The notes: generated from the sequence alone by a model not told the origin. 64,000 nt of DNA from Neocallimastix lanati (nom. inval.) (GCA_016946835.1 JACVTC010000006.1:2301134-2365133), one strand, 5' to 3'; positions 11,722 to 23,710 are shown, counted from the first letter of the stretch. Made by a program: numbers and translations.

Positions 11722-13326
11722 TTAAATACATTGTGAATAATATTGATTAAGTTCACGACAAGTACTTCCAGATTGACAACAGGTAGGTCCATTAAAATTA
11801 ATACCTCCACATTGTTCATATTTAGCAGCACATTTACGATCATCCTCTGTTGAAGTAGGATTTGATTTAACAGTGACTGTGACTGTTTCTTTTTTAGTAA
11901 TAGTTTCTTTTTCAGTTACAGTTACTGTGATTGGAATACATTTAGTGGATTTGGTAGTAGAAATTGGAAGCATTTTAGTACTTGTAGTAGTAATAGTGGT
12001 AGTGGTAGTTTTTGAAATTGGAAGAGCCTTAGTACTTGTAGTAGTAATAGTGGTAGTGGTAGTTTTTGAAATTGGAAGAGCCTTAGTACTTGTAGTAGTA
12101 ATAGTGGTAGTGGTAGTTTTTGAAATTGGAAGAGCCTTAGTACTTGTAGTAGTAATAGTGGTAGTGGTAGTTTTTGAAATTGGAAGAGCCTTAGTACTTG
12201 TAGTAGTAATAGTGGTAGTGGTAGTTTTTGAAATTGGAAGAGCTTTAGTACTTGTAGTAGTAGTGGTAGTGGTAGTTTTTGAAATTGGAAGAGCTTTAGT
12301 ACTTGTAGTAGTAGTAGTGGTTGTGGTAGTTTTGGAAATTGGAAGAGCTTTAGTACTTGTAGTAGTGGTGGTAGATTTGAAATTTGGAAGTGTCTTAGTA
12401 CGAGTTACGCCTAAAGGAGAATCAATCATTGGTAAAATGCAATCATACATCCATGAACTATTTATGTTGATTCTATCTATGTTGATTTTACCATTTATCG
12501 ATGTACAACGTTCCCTAATTTCTTCTAAATCCTTTCCCTTTAAAATACCTTCATTCTCACATTCATTTTTTTCATTTCCAAATAAAAAATCACTATATGT
12601 ATAAATCTTATCATTTCTACCACATAAAGCACAGTAAATTTTATCGATATTTTTAATACAATTATCTGAGAGATAAAGAGAACGGTTATTATAAAAGCCA
12701 AGCTTTCCTCCAATGGAACGACATTTACGGTCATACTCTTCAATATATTTTGCTGGAACACCATTTTCGCATTTAGGATTCTTCAACCAACCTTCTTCAT
12801 CAACTTCAGTAGAATTTAAACATTCACCTGTATATTTATTAAAGGTTGTACCTTCTGGGCAACCAGTTAAACAAGTGGAAAAACATAATTCGGTATTATG
12901 AATACTATTTAAAAATTCTAAATGAGTTTTATAGTCTCGACATTCTTTATACTCTGAATCCGTTATATCGAATCTTCCAGAAATTCCCCATCCTCCATTT
13001 ACCTCTCTTTTTACTTTTAATGAATTTTGTATATTTGCACTGTCTGCACCTAATAAATCACTTTTGAAGTCTCTCTTTTTCGCAGTATTATAATAAGGAT
13101 CTCTACAATATGTTCGAGCGAAAGAGACCGTTCCCACATTCGTTGGATAACCTATCCTTCTTATTGAGGTTTTACTTGGAAGAGTTCTACTAGTACTTTT
13201 GATTGGAAGAGTATTACTTGTGCTTTTGCTTGGAAGAGTTTTACTAGTAGTTAAAGCCTGAACATTGGAACCACATAAAAGTATTAATGGTAAAATTTGT
13301 AAAAACTTTTTTGAATTGAATTTCAT
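11722..13326 (-). CDS. Secreted Thr-rich protein with C-terminal CBM1 (copy 2)
   Basis: 534 residues. Signal peptide ([19 protein letters not shown]), LPSK/LPIK repeats, the same unrecognised Cys-rich domain as copy 1 (about residues 60-310, Cys positions largely conserved), a long Thr linker built from [11 protein letters not shown] repeats, and a C-terminal CBM1 (about residues 499-534; EQCGG...CCQSGSTC...NQYYSQC). It differs from copy 1 mainly by expansion of the linker and by substitutions and a small insertion (a DRININS stretch) near residue 295. The linker is likely O-glycosylated, as is usual for fungal Thr/Ser linkers. The start codon opens directly into the signal peptide. Role inferred as cellulose-binding surface or secreted protein without a catalytic domain of its own. 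Confidence 0.87.
   Translation of the reverse strand: MKFNSKKFLQILPLILLCGSNVQALTTSKTLPSKSTSNTLPIKSTSRTLPSKTSIRRIGYPTNVGTVSFARTYCRDPYYNTAKKRDFKSDLLGADSANIQNSLKVKREVNGGWGISGRFDITDSEYKECRDYKTHLEFLNSIHNTELCFSTCLTGCPEGTTFNKYTGECLNSTEVDEEGWLKNPKCENGVPAKYIEEYDRKCRSIGGKLGFYNNRSLYLSDNCIKNIDKIYCALCGRNDKIYTYSDFLFGNEKNECENEGILKGKDLEEIRERCTSINGKINIDRININSSWMYDCILPMIDSPLGVTRTKTLPNFKSTTTTTSTKALPISKTTTTTTTTTSTKALPISKTTTTTTTTSTKALPISKTTTTTITTTSTKALPISKTTTTTITTTSTKALPISKTTTTTITTTSTKALPISKTTTTTITTTSTKALPISKTTTTTITTTSTKMLPISTTKSTKCIPITVTVTEKETITKKETVTVTVKSNPTSTEDDRKCAAKYEQCGGINFNGPTCCQSGSTCRELNQYYSQCI
11973..12385 (-). repeat. 54-bp coding minisatellite in the CBM1 linker
   Basis: About seven tandem units, mostly 54 bp (18 codons, core [13 protein letters not shown]). 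The left-hand units are nearly identical in DNA, including synonymous positions, which implies recent expansion. The units nearer the Cys-rich domain are shorter and more diverged. Copy 1 has about four shorter units in the same place. Confidence 0.85.
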
Positions 13327-13948
13327 TTTTATTTTTTCTTAACTTAAAATTTCCAATTCTTAATTATTAATTGTTAATAATTTCTTTATAACTTAATTTT
13401 TGATTATTTAAATTAATTGTAATTTATTTATTTTTATTTTTTTATTTTAGTTTTTTTATTTATTTTTAATTATGAATTTAAATAAATCAATTTAAATATA
13501 ATCAATATATTTAAAAATTGTACAAATTTATATATAAATATAATATATATAATTTTTGACAAAAAATTATAATAATAATAAAAGAAAATATATAAAAATT
13601 TTATTCTAAAGAAATTTTATTTAGAACATTTTATAGCTTTATATATAAAAATTTAAATCAAAAAATTTATTTATTATATATTTATTTATTTATTATATAT
13701 TTATTTATTATATATTTATTTATTTATTATATATTTATTTATTATATATTTATTTATTTATTATATATTTATTTATTATATATTTATTTATATATTTTTT
13801 GTATATTTTCTTTATAAAATTTTTTTTTTTTTTTAATTAATTCTTCTAATCTTTTAATGAAATGAAATGAGTACAATATTAATTTTTAATATTATTCAAA
13901 TTGTGTTCTTTCATCTTTATTCTAAATTAAATAATATTATATAAGATT
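13327..13948. other. Upstream region of CBM1 gene copy 2
   Basis: AT-rich flank aligned with 4219-4930. Includes an expanded TTTATTTATTATATA-type array at 13675-13790 that differs in unit from copy 1. The shared blocks nearest the ATG are candidates for the promoter, but no specific motif can be named. Confidence 0.5.
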
Positions 13949-14598
13949 ACTTAACAAAATTTTATTTTATTTTTTATTTTATTTTATAATTTATTTTATT
14001 CTATTACTTAATTCATTCTATTATTTATTTTATTCTATTATTTATTTTATTTTATTATTTATTTTATTTTATTATTTATTTTATTATTTATTTTATTATT
14101 TATTCTATAATTTTATTATTTATTTTATTTTATTATTATTTAAAATTTCATTTCATTTTAATTAAATTTAATTTAATTTAAATTTAATTTAAATATTAGA
14201 AAAAAAGTTATTCATTTATTTATTTAATTATATTTATTCATTTATTTAAATATATATTTAAATGTTTACTATTACTTAACAAAATTTTATTTTATTTTTT
14301 ATTTTATTTTATAATTTATTTTATTCTATTACTTAATTCATTCTATTATTTATTTTATTCTATTATTTATTTTATTTTATTATTTATTTTATTTTATTAT
14401 TTATTTTATTATTTATTTTATTATTTATTCTATAATTTTATTATTTATTTTATTTTATTATTATTTAAAATTTCATTTCATTTTAATTAAATTTAATTTA
14501 ATTTAAATTTAATTTAAATATTAGAAAAAAAGTTATTCATTTATTTATTTAATTATATTTATTCATTTATTTAAATATATATTTAAATGTTTACTATT
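13949..14598. repeat. Perfect-looking 325-bp tandem duplication
   Basis: Unit 1 is 13949-14273 and unit 2 is 14274-14598. Both begin acttaacaaaattt and end aatgtttactatt, and by eye they are identical over the whole length. Copy 1 of the segmental duplication lacks the second unit. Confidence 0.85.
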
Positions 14599-15559
14599 TA
14601 TATTATTGTTCTTGATACTTTTTATCATTTAATATATTAATATTATTATTCAATCTATTAATATGATTTATTTAAAATATTAGAGTATTATTTGATACCT
14701 TATTTCTATAGTATTAATATAATAATTGTTATAGTATTAAATATATTAGAGTATATCATAATATATTATAAGTCATAACTTTTAATTATTAAAAATTATG
14801 TTTTTTGAATCAATTTTTTTTTTTTTTTATAAATTTTTTGTTTTTGTTTTTTGAATATTGTTATTGTTATTGTTGTATTTTTTATTTAAACTTTAATTTT
14901 TTATTTAAATAATTATATTTTATCTATTAATTAAATTTATATATGTGTATATATTACATAATGAATAAATGTAGATAATTACTAATTACTCTTTTTTATT
15001 GTTTAAATATTTATTATTTCATTATTCAATTATTCAATTATTTCATTATTTAATTACTTATTATTTAATTACTTATTATTCAATTATTTAATATTCAATT
15101 ATTTAATATTCAATTATTTAATATTCAATTATTTATTATTCAATTATTTATTATTCAATTATTTATTATTCAATTATTTATTTGTTTATTATTTATTATT
15201 CAATTATTTATTATTTATTATTTATTATTATTTATTTATTTATTATTTAATTATTATTTATCTATTTATTTATTATTTAATTACTCAATTATTTATTATT
15301 TATTTATTATTTATTTATTTATTATTTATTTATTTATTTATTTACTATTTATTATTATTTTATTATTTATTATTATTTATTATTTATTATTATTTATTAT
15401 TTATTATTTATTATTTATTATTTATTATTTATTATTCATTATTTATTATTCATTATTTATTATTTATTATTTATTATTTATTATTTATTATTTATTACTC
15501 AATTATTTATTATTTATTATTTTCTATTTATTATTATTAATTTATTATTAATTTTACTA
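14599..15559. other. AT microsatellite spacer
   Basis: Runs of TTATTCAATTATTTA and TTATTTATTA repeats from 15010 to 15540, ending in a T tract at the start of repeat P. No gene or RNA seen. Confidence 0.6.
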
Positions 15560-16650
15560 TTTTTTTTTTTTTTTTTTTGGATACAATTAACCTTTATTAT
15601 TATATAATACGTGAATTCATAAACCTTAAGTTTTAATGAAAATATTAAAAATATATGAATTATTTTTAATTTAAAATAAGAATAAAAAAAAAAAAATACT
15701 AAATATTTCATATTTATATAATATATGATATAAAAATTATAAACACAATTTTTATATTTCATTATTTACAGCTACATATTCCTTTTACAAGCTTTAATAA
15801 ATATTTATATATATATATATAAATTATAAATATTAAAGATTAAATATTATATTATTGAAGATAAACATTGACATATTAAATATACATATAATTATGAATT
15901 CATTTGAAATTATTATTATAGTAAGATAAAAGGAATTTGAATATTTCTTTATTATATTAATGCTATAAAAATTAATATACCAAAAATCTAAAAATATATT
16001 TCATTCATATATATATTTTATATATATAACTATTTAAAAATATATATTTATATATTTATTTATGATAGAAGTGATATAAAAGTTCATTTCAGAAAATGAG
16101 TGGTTTAAAATTTTTAATACATAAATGAACAAAAAATAAATGATAATAATGATAATAATAAATAAAAAAATTTTGTTAGAATATGTGAAATATATGAAAA
16201 ATAAGTTTCAAAATTATTGAAATAATTATAATTAATATATAAGCCACAATGTAATAATATAAAAGCATTTAATTTAGAATAATTAAGTGCTAGTAACCTA
16301 TTATCATATAATATATTAATAATTTAAAATAATTAAGTGTTAGTAACTCTTTATCATAAAATATATTAATAAAGTTTGATATAATTATAAACCCTGAATT
16401 CCTGACTCATACTAGATTATGAGTCTCATCTGACTCTTAAAAAGATTTTTAGTAATAGAATTGTTTGACAGAAACAATATTATGCCAAAGAAAAATAAAT
16501 TAGAATTTTAAATTATGATAAAAGTTGTTTATAATATCAATTTAAGGAAGATTAATATAGCTGATTGAACATTGGAAATGATCATGATTGCGAAATTGAA
16601 GAAACTAATAAAAATATACAATGCTTGATATAAGAGAATTATTTCAAGTG
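15560..16650 (+). repeat. Repeat P, third copy
   Basis: Begins with a T tract and ggatacaattaacctttatt, as at 5273 in the palindrome, and aligns with the left palindrome arm and its centre as far as about 16610 (shared blocks 15970-16110, 16140-16260 and 16490-16600). A short internal duplication (agtgctagtaac and agtgttagtaac) lies at 16285-16375. Function and class unknown: no terminal repeats or coding capacity found. Confidence 0.65.
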
Positions 16651-18204
16651 AAATAAAACTTTAAAAATATTAATTTAATAGAGAAAAACACACTTAATCA
16701 TATATGTGAACAAATTTTTTATCTTCATACTCCTTCTTAGAAAGACTCTTAATGGAAATTAAAATTTAATATTTTAACAAATAAAACTCTAGGATATTAC
16801 TAAGGTACTATATTTATACATCAAGGAATCTACTCTGTGATAAACTATTTCAATCCACAAATATACAAAATACAACTTAATAATATACATTACATACAAA
16901 ATTTTAAACAATCATGTATTAAATAATGATTTTTTCTCATCCACAAAGCATATTATTTAAAATATAGTTATTTTAATACGTATTTATATATATTAAACTA
17001 TCATATTCATATAAACATATATATTAACAACAATAATGGAAGAGAGTATATGCCAAAAATCTGATACAAAATAATTTAAAATATAATACTCCAAATATTT
17101 AAGGGAAATAAAATAGAATGATAATATCCAGCGTGAAATGAGTGCATTCTAACAATAATAACAGTATTATTAAACCTATCGTTAAATGGGTTTAGATAAT
17201 AACTATTTTAATATAATTATAATACAAACCTTGATGATGAAAGAAATATTAAAATGATAAATATAGTCACAAGTTATATATACAAATAGATTATATATAT
17301 CCATCCACAAATTATATTTATTAAACTTCTATAATTTATATTTCTTAATGATGAGACAATTCATATATATAGAATTCTTTTGAAAATTTGGATTTCAGGA
17401 GGAAATAGGAAAAATAAAATAATGAATTTAAAATGTTAAAAGAAAGTTACTTAATTGATTCTATGTGATGATTATAAAAATCTTTTTTTTTTTTTTTTTT
17501 TTTTAATTTTTTTTTTTTTTGGATATGAATAAAAATAGCCTATATAGAGAAAATTAGAAAAAATTTTCCAACAAGAAGAAATTAACTGAAATATTGAATC
17601 TTATTATGTTATAAAACAGTTTACATTATTTACTAAGTTTAAATCATTAGAGCAATATAATTAGTTATAATTATAATAGATTTTAATACCACAAGATTAT
17701 TATTTATCAAGAACACCGATATATAATTAACAATTTGTTTTAATAATTATCACTAACACTACAAAGTGAAAATATATAAATGTTAGCTCCAATCTTCAAA
17801 ATATAAAAGATATTCACATAAATTAAGATGGTATAATATCACCCTTCAAGAGAAAGGTTTCCATCATATAAATGATATATATGATGGAAACCATAAATTA
17901 TAAGAGATGTCTGAAATACATCCAATAATAATGATGTAATAGCATAAATATTTAGTTTTAGGGAGAAATTATTAGTTTACAAATAAATTAAAGAAATTAT
18001 ATTAACATTTGTGGCTCCCTAATACTTAACAAGTAGAATAGCCTTTATTAAAATCCTAAATAGTCTAATTTAAAAAGTGGTTTTCCCTTATAAAATAAAA
18101 AATTTTTTTTTTAATTTGTTTTGCTCTTCGTAAAATTTTGTACAACAAAATTATTTAATAAAGAAGACTTTTAATTTAATTAATAAAGTTTTTAAAATAA
18201 TAGT

Positions 18205-18239
<35 letters not shown>

Positions 18240-19249
18240 TTTTTTTTTTTTTTGAAATTTTTTTTTTTTTGAAATTTTTTTTTTTTTTTGAAATTTTTTA
18301 TTTTCTTCTTATAAACTAATTGCCTATATTTATTTTATTTTATTTTATTTTTTAATATTCTAATAAGCTTTTTAATATGTTTTTAAATAAGTACCAATGG
18401 TCATGAAATAGAAATTCTTTTTTTCTATTTGTTATTGTTTATTAAAGTTTAATTTTTAATAAAATTTAATTTTTTTATAAAGATATTTTATATATATATA
18501 CACTTTCTTCAAAAGCTATTATTAGATCAATAACTACTTAATTTTCGTACCAATTGTAATTTCTTTTTTTTTTATCAAAATTAATTCAATAATAGCATAA
18601 GTATGTATAAAAAAATTCTTTAAAAATATAGCAAATGTAAATATAATTAAAAAATAACCTAATTCGTTTTTTTAATACTATAATTATTAATATTAGTAAA
18701 TATAATTATTTTTGGTTTTACTTTTATTTTTACCAGTTTATATACTTAGAGATATATTTCTTATTTAAAAGTTTTTTATATTTAAAAAAACAATAATAGC
18801 AAATAACAAAAATAGGAATAAAATGAAAAAACAAAAAAATGATAATAATAATAATAATAAAAGGTAAATTTTTTAAAATTTTTAAAAATAAAAAAATAAA
18901 AATATTTAAAAAATACTAAATTTTAATGTTAATGTTGTACAATTTTTATAAAGATTATTCAGTTCCACAAACTTCCTAGAAAAGAACTATAGATTTGTTT
19001 ATATTAATAAATTAAATGTATTGGGTATGAAAATTTGGACATAATTTTATAAAAAAAAAAAAAAAAAAAAAAAAAGATATAGTATAATTAAGTATTCTGT
19101 TTGGAAATATCATTTATTTCAAAAATTTTGAAAATATTCAATTTTTAAAATTCATTTTTACTTTTTTTAAACAATTAAGAGAGTAATAAAAATAATATAT
19201 ATATATATATATATATTTATTTATTTATTAAAATTTTTTATTATTTAAA
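16651..19249. other. Intergenic spacer before the TLDc gene
   Basis: AT-rich with no convincing frame. 16660-18100 is non-repetitive and includes a small hairpin (17856-17892). 18160-18350 is low complexity with three GAAATTTTTT units. 19190-19215 is an AT dinucleotide run shortly upstream of the ATG of the next gene. Confidence 0.5.
17856..17892. repeat. 15-bp perfect hairpin
   Basis: GGTTTCCATCATATA is followed by a 7-base loop and its exact reverse complement. It stands out in otherwise unique sequence. It is not followed by a T run, and no function is assigned. Confidence 0.6.
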
Positions 19250-20581
19250 ATGAGGGAATGTTCTTCAGAAGCTCATAAAGAAGAACTTGCTTCTTCTTAT
19301 TGTCAAGATTGTAAAATATATATGTGCAATCAATGTGAAAAATGTCATGAAATTTTATTTAGTTGTCATCATCAATATAAACTTAATGATAATAAAGATA
19401 ATAATGATGAAATATTTACAGGTTTATGTGAAGAAAAGAATCATTCTTCTGAATTAAAATTTTTTTGTAAAACTCATAATAAATTATGTTGTGGTGAATG
19501 TCTTGCTAAAATTAATGTAAATAATTATGGCGAACATAAAGATTGTGATATATGTTTAATTGAAGTCATTAAGGAAGAAAAGAAAAATATTAATAATTTA
19601 AAAAATATGAATAATCTTGAAAACTTAAAACAAACAATAAAGGAATTTAGAATAAAATTTGAAGATAACAATAAAATTAAAGAACAATTAAAAATGGATA
19701 TTCAAAAAACATTTTCAAAAGTAAGAGTTGATTTAAGTAATAGAGAAGATGAATTATTGGAACAAGTTGATAAAAATTTTGATTTATTTATTAATGAAGA
19801 TATAATTAAAGAGAGTGAAAATTTACCAAATAAAATTAAAACATCCTTAGAAAAAGGAAAGTTAATTGATATTCAATGTGATAAAGTAAAATTAAATTCT
19901 TTTATATACGATTGCTTGAATATTGAAAATAATATTAAAAATATTGAAAATTTAAATGAAAAAATAATAAAAGGAAAAACGGTAAACCCCATGTTTACTT
20001 TTTCTTCGGAAGGTGAAAATCAAATTTCAGAATTAATTAAAAAGTTTGGAAAGATAATTAATGCAAATTTTTTTTCTGCAATTGAATTTGACCAAAAATT
20101 AGTTATGTCTTGGTTAAATGATAGAATGTTTTATTCAAAATTATTATTTAGGAAAACAAGAGATGGTTCTACTACAAAAGATTTTCATGATAAATGTGAT
20201 AATAAAGGAAATACGATTGTATTTATTGAAACAACAACAGGATATAAATTTGGAGGTTATACTGAATTACAATGGGATAAAAGTGAAACAGGTAAAAAAG
20301 ATAATTCTACTTTTATATTTTCTTTAAATAAAAGACAAAAATATACAGCTAGAAATGATAACTATTCAATCTTTTGTTCAAAAACTCGTGGTCCAAATTT
20401 TGGAAATGGTAGCAATCCTGAAATTTGTTTTGGTAATAAAACATTAAATCATGGATCTACCTATACGTATTCTTCAACTACAACTTCATTTTCGTCTACA
20501 TTTTTAACAGAAAATAAATTAACAAATGAAAAAAAATGGGATATTAAAGAATTAGAAGTTTATCAAATAATTTACATATAA
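19250..20581 (+). CDS. B-box zinc finger, coiled-coil, TLDc domain protein
   Basis: 443 residues, starting at an ATG preceded by an AT-rich leader. Residues 4-45 form a Cys/His cluster of B-box type (CSSEAH...CQDCKIYMCNQC...CHHQ). A second B-box follows at about 60-103 (CEEKNHSSELKFFCKTHNKLCCGEC...EHKDC). Residues about 110-255 are Lys/Glu/Asn-rich and predicted coiled coil. The C-terminal 160 residues look like a TLDc domain: LLFRKTRDG, then IVFIETTTGYKFGGYTE, FIFSLN, and ending KKWDIKELEVYQI. TLDc proteins are linked to oxidative-stress protection and V-ATPase regulation in animals and yeast. B-box plus TLDc fusions are common in amoeboid protists, where their role is unknown. No operon-like neighbour; the nearest gene is convergent, 1.2 kb away. 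Confidence 0.85.
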   Translation: MRECSSEAHKEELASSYCQDCKIYMCNQCEKCHEILFSCHHQYKLNDNKDNNDEIFTGLCEEKNHSSELKFFCKTHNKLCCGECLAKINVNNYGEHKDCDICLIEVIKEEKKNINNLKNMNNLENLKQTIKEFRIKFEDNNKIKEQLKMDIQKTFSKVRVDLSNREDELLEQVDKNFDLFINEDIIKESENLPNKIKTSLEKGKLIDIQCDKVKLNSFIYDCLNIENNIKNIENLNEKIIKGKTVNPMFTFSSEGENQISELIKKFGKIINANFFSAIEFDQKLVMSWLNDRMFYSKLLFRKTRDGSTTKDFHDKCDNKGNTIVFIETTTGYKFGGYTELQWDKSETGKKDNSTFIFSLNKRQKYTARNDNYSIFCSKTRGPNFGNGSNPEICFGNKTLNHGSTYTYSSTTTSFSSTFLTENKLTNEKKWDIKELEVYQIIYI

Positions 20582-21166
20582 TTTAGAATAAAAAAATTTT
20601 AAAATACAAAATTATAGTTGACTTTTCAATATTTTTTTTTTTATTATGGATATAAAAAAACTTTTTCAATAATAAATAAAAAAAAAAGCGTTCACCTTTA
20701 AAACAAACTTGATTTTAGTTATTAAAAAAAACAATAATATTAATATTAATAAATATAAATATAAATATACTTTTTTTTTTTTTTTTTTTTTTTTTCTACT
20801 TTCTTTTATCTTTCAATTTCTATAATAATATATATTATTTTAAATTTGTAAATTTAATTTGATAATAAATTTAATCTTTAATTTCTTAATATATATAAAT
20901 ATTAATATAGTTTTTTTTTTTTTTTTTTTTATTATTTATTTATTTTATTTTATTTTTATTAATAATAATGTAGCTAAATTATTTCATAAAATTATTAAAA
21001 AATGTTCATTTTATCTTATATATTATTTAATACAAAAAGCAATTACAATGATATTAACTATATTTACCTTTTATATTATGTGGTATTATTAAGTAATAAA
21101 ATAAAAAAATAATATATATATATTATTAATCATTCAAAATAATAAAAATGAAAAAAGAATAGTAAA

Positions 21167-21198
<32 letters not shown>

Positions 21199-21772
21199 GA
21201 TAATGCAATTACAGTTGTAAAATTTATAATAAAAAATATATATATATATTATAAATACTTTGATTATTATTTATTTTGATTTCAATTTTAATTTTTTATA
21301 CAATTACTTGTAATAAAAACTTTAGTATAATAATTTATTTTATAGAAAAGATCGTTTTAAAAAACATACTTATATAACAAAAAATAAATATTCCCTTCTT
21401 TTTTTTTTAAAAAAAAAAAAAATAAAAAAAATAAAAGTTAATTGATTATTTTTTGTAAATTACAAATATATTTATTTCACTTCTTTATTCTTTTTATTTT
21501 TCATTTAAAATTATTAATTATTTTTATATATTTTTATTAATAATTTACATTTAATTGATACATTTTATAATAAAATAAAAATAAAATAAAATAAAATAAC
21601 AAAGAAGTCATTTGGTAATTCATAAAATAATTACTTATTTACAATTAAATGTTATATATAATTAAAAAAAAATTATAAAATAAAAATAAATGAAATTATT
21701 TTTTTTTTCTTCTCATTATAAATAAGTTTTAACTTAAAATTATATAAAAAATATATAATTGAAATTTGATTA
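20582..21772. other. Convergent intergenic region
   Basis: Lies between the 3' ends of the TLDc gene and the minus-strand gene at 21773. AT-rich, with T tracts at 20770-20795 and 20911-20930 and an AAT array near 21170-21195. A 77-codon open stretch at 20859-21092 is rich in Phe, Ile and Tyr as expected from the composition, and I do not call it a gene. Confidence 0.5.
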
Positions 21773-22306
21773 TTAAAGTTCATCGTAATATCCTTTTACA
21801 CCAAACAATATAGATTCCATTTTATTATAAGGTGCGTAAATACCAATAGATTGTGATTTCGATAAAAGTCCATCATCATCACGAACTGTGTCCTTAATAA
21901 GTACTTCAGCTTCTTCAATTGAAATTGGAAATATTTTAATGGATGAACCATTCTCTTGATCAATATAAACCTCTATCTCCTCTTTTTCCTCCTCCTCCTC
22001 CTCTTCTTCTTCTTCTTCTTCTTCATTCTCTTCATCATCTTTTTCATCATTAAATATTTCTATGGCTTCCATACGTTCACAATTATTTTCACTATCACTA
22101 CCACTATCAATACTACCCTTTTCTTTTACTTTTTCAGTATAGAATACATGACAAAACCCGAAATCATCAGTTGTTACTTTACTGGTAGAATCTTTTAAAA
22201 ATTCTTCATAGGGTAGCCCAAGACGCCGTCTTACTTCCTCCCTTTTCATTCCAAATTCAATACCATGAACTTGCTTTAACGGAGTGACATGTATTTTTTT
22301 TTTCAT
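21773..22306 (-). CDS. Small bacterial-like protein with an acidic insertion
   Basis: 177 residues. The N-terminal part (HGIEFGMKREEVRRRLG, then PYEEFLKD and DDFGFCHVFY) and C-terminal part (SKSQSIGIYAP then MESILFGVKGYYDEL) resemble small uncharacterised bacterial proteins with an FGMxREEVR start and a C-terminal ESILFGxKGYYD signature. This similarity is from memory and needs a search. Residues about 64-113 are a low-complexity acidic insertion with a run of Glu, typical of AT-rich eukaryotic genomes and coded by a pure GAA/GAG microsatellite. Single exon, no signal peptide or membrane segment. Likely cytosolic; function unknown. It could be a gene acquired from a gut bacterium and later expanded, or an old eukaryotic family. 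Confidence 0.75.
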   Translation of the reverse strand: MKKKIHVTPLKQVHGIEFGMKREEVRRRLGLPYEEFLKDSTSKVTTDDFGFCHVFYTEKVKEKGSIDSGSDSENNCERMEAIEIFNDEKDDEENEEEEEEEEEEEEEKEEIEVYIDQENGSSIKIFPISIEEAEVLIKDTVRDDDGLLSKSQSIGIYAPYNKMESILFGVKGYYDEL

Positions 22307-22401
22307 TTAATTTTATTTTTTATGTATATATATAAATATATATAAATATATAATTATTTTTTTAATATTATTTAATTTATTTTTATTTTAATTTTAATTT
22401 A

Positions 22402-22447
22402 TATTTTAATTTTTATTAAAATAATAATATTTATTATAATATTTATT
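22402..22447. repeat. 46-bp direct repeat flanking the TIR element
   Basis: Starts tattttaatttttattaaaa and ends ttataatatttatt, immediately left of the TIR element. The same block occurs about 60 bases right of the element (23769-23814), and its last 30 bases again at 23723-23752. Confidence 0.7.
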
Positions 22448-23710
22448 GGGGGAGGAGCATTTCGAAAAATTTCATTTCGGAAAAGTGTCATTTCGCAAAA
22501 TTTTTAATAAATAAATAAAAATTAATAATAAAATAAATAAATATTATATATTATTTAAATAAATAACTAAATAAATAAAAATAAATAAATGAAACTATAA
22601 TAAATAAATAAATTTTAAAATTAAATTTTTAAAAAAAAAAAATATATATATATGGACATATACATAATAAATATACATTATATAATAATAAATATTCATT
22701 AGAATTAACGCTTTAAAAAAATAAAATATTTTATCATATGTTTTAAACGTTTTATAATTTTTTAAAATATATATAAGAATTTTATATATATAAAAAAAAT
22801 AAGTATTAATAATTTAAAAGATGTAAAGGATAATAATTTAAAATATAACTATTAAAATTAAAAATAATTAAAAAATAATTATTATAAAGATTAAAAAATA
22901 ATATATAAATAATTAATTGATCATTTTACACCTTTTAAGTCCTTGCGCAGTATTTTAAAAAAATCTTAAATTACTAATAAATTTTTTTAATAAAAGAAAT
23001 ATTTATAAATAATTCAGTAAAAAAAAAAAAAAAAAAAAAGATGAGGACATCATAAAAAAGGGAGTTAAAAGTAGCACAAAGTTAGGATGATTTAGATGGT
23101 ATCTATTTTTTTTATTTTATATTTTTTATTTTATATTTTTTATTTTATATTTTATATTTTATATTTTATATTTTTTATTTTATATTTTATATTTTATATT
23201 TTATATTTTATATTTTTATTTTTTATTTTATATTTTTTATTTTATATTTTATATTTTATATTTTATATTTTTTATTTTATATTTTATATTTTATATTTTA
23301 TATTTTATATTTTATATTTTATATTTTATATTTTATATTTTATATTTTTTTTTTATTTTTTTTTTTTTTTATATTCTATCTTTTTTTTATTTTATTTTAT
23401 ATTTTTTATTTTATATTTTTTTATTTTTTTTTTTATTTTTTATTTTTTATTTTTTATTTTATATTTTATATTTTTTATTTTTTTTTTTATTTTATATTTT
23501 TTATTTTATATTTTTTATTTTATATTTTATATTTTATAATTTTTTTTTATTATTTATTTATTTATTTATTTTATTATTTATTTATCTATTTATTAAAATT
23601 TTGCGAAATGAACTTTTGCGAAATGACACAAAAAATTTTGCGAAATGACACAAAAAATTTTGCGAAATGAAACTTTTCCGAAATGAAATTTTGCGAAATG
23701 ACACACACTC
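22448..23710. mobile_element. TIR-bounded element with microsatellite core (MITE-like)
   Basis: The left end (22452-22506) carries CATTTCGAAAAATTTCATTT, GGAAAAGTGTCATTTCGCAA and a T run. The right end (23594-23708) carries its reverse complement, with the TTTTGCGAAATGACA module repeated several times. The inverted match is about 55 bp with few mismatches. The interior has no transposase; it consists of AT-rich sequence and a large expansion at 23096-23540. This fits a non-autonomous DNA element (MITE-like). The superfamily cannot be named. Alternatively the repeated modules are a satellite that has been inverted. Confidence 0.6.
23096..23540. repeat. ATTTT/ATATTTT microsatellite
   Basis: About 440 bases of TTTTATATTTTATATTTTTT-type units. 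The open frame across it (Phe/Ile/Leu/Tyr only) is a composition artefact. Confidence 0.85.

Noticed and set aside
11973..12385. Regular repeats suggesting a CRISPR-like array
   Set aside because: The repeats are contiguous, without unique spacers, and in frame within a coding region.
11873..12604. 243-codon plus-strand Val-rich frame
   Set aside because: Same antisense effect of the 54-bp repeats in CBM1 copy 2.
20859..21092. 77-codon frame with membrane-like composition
   Set aside because: Includes a T-tract-coded Phe run and has no other support; composition explains it.
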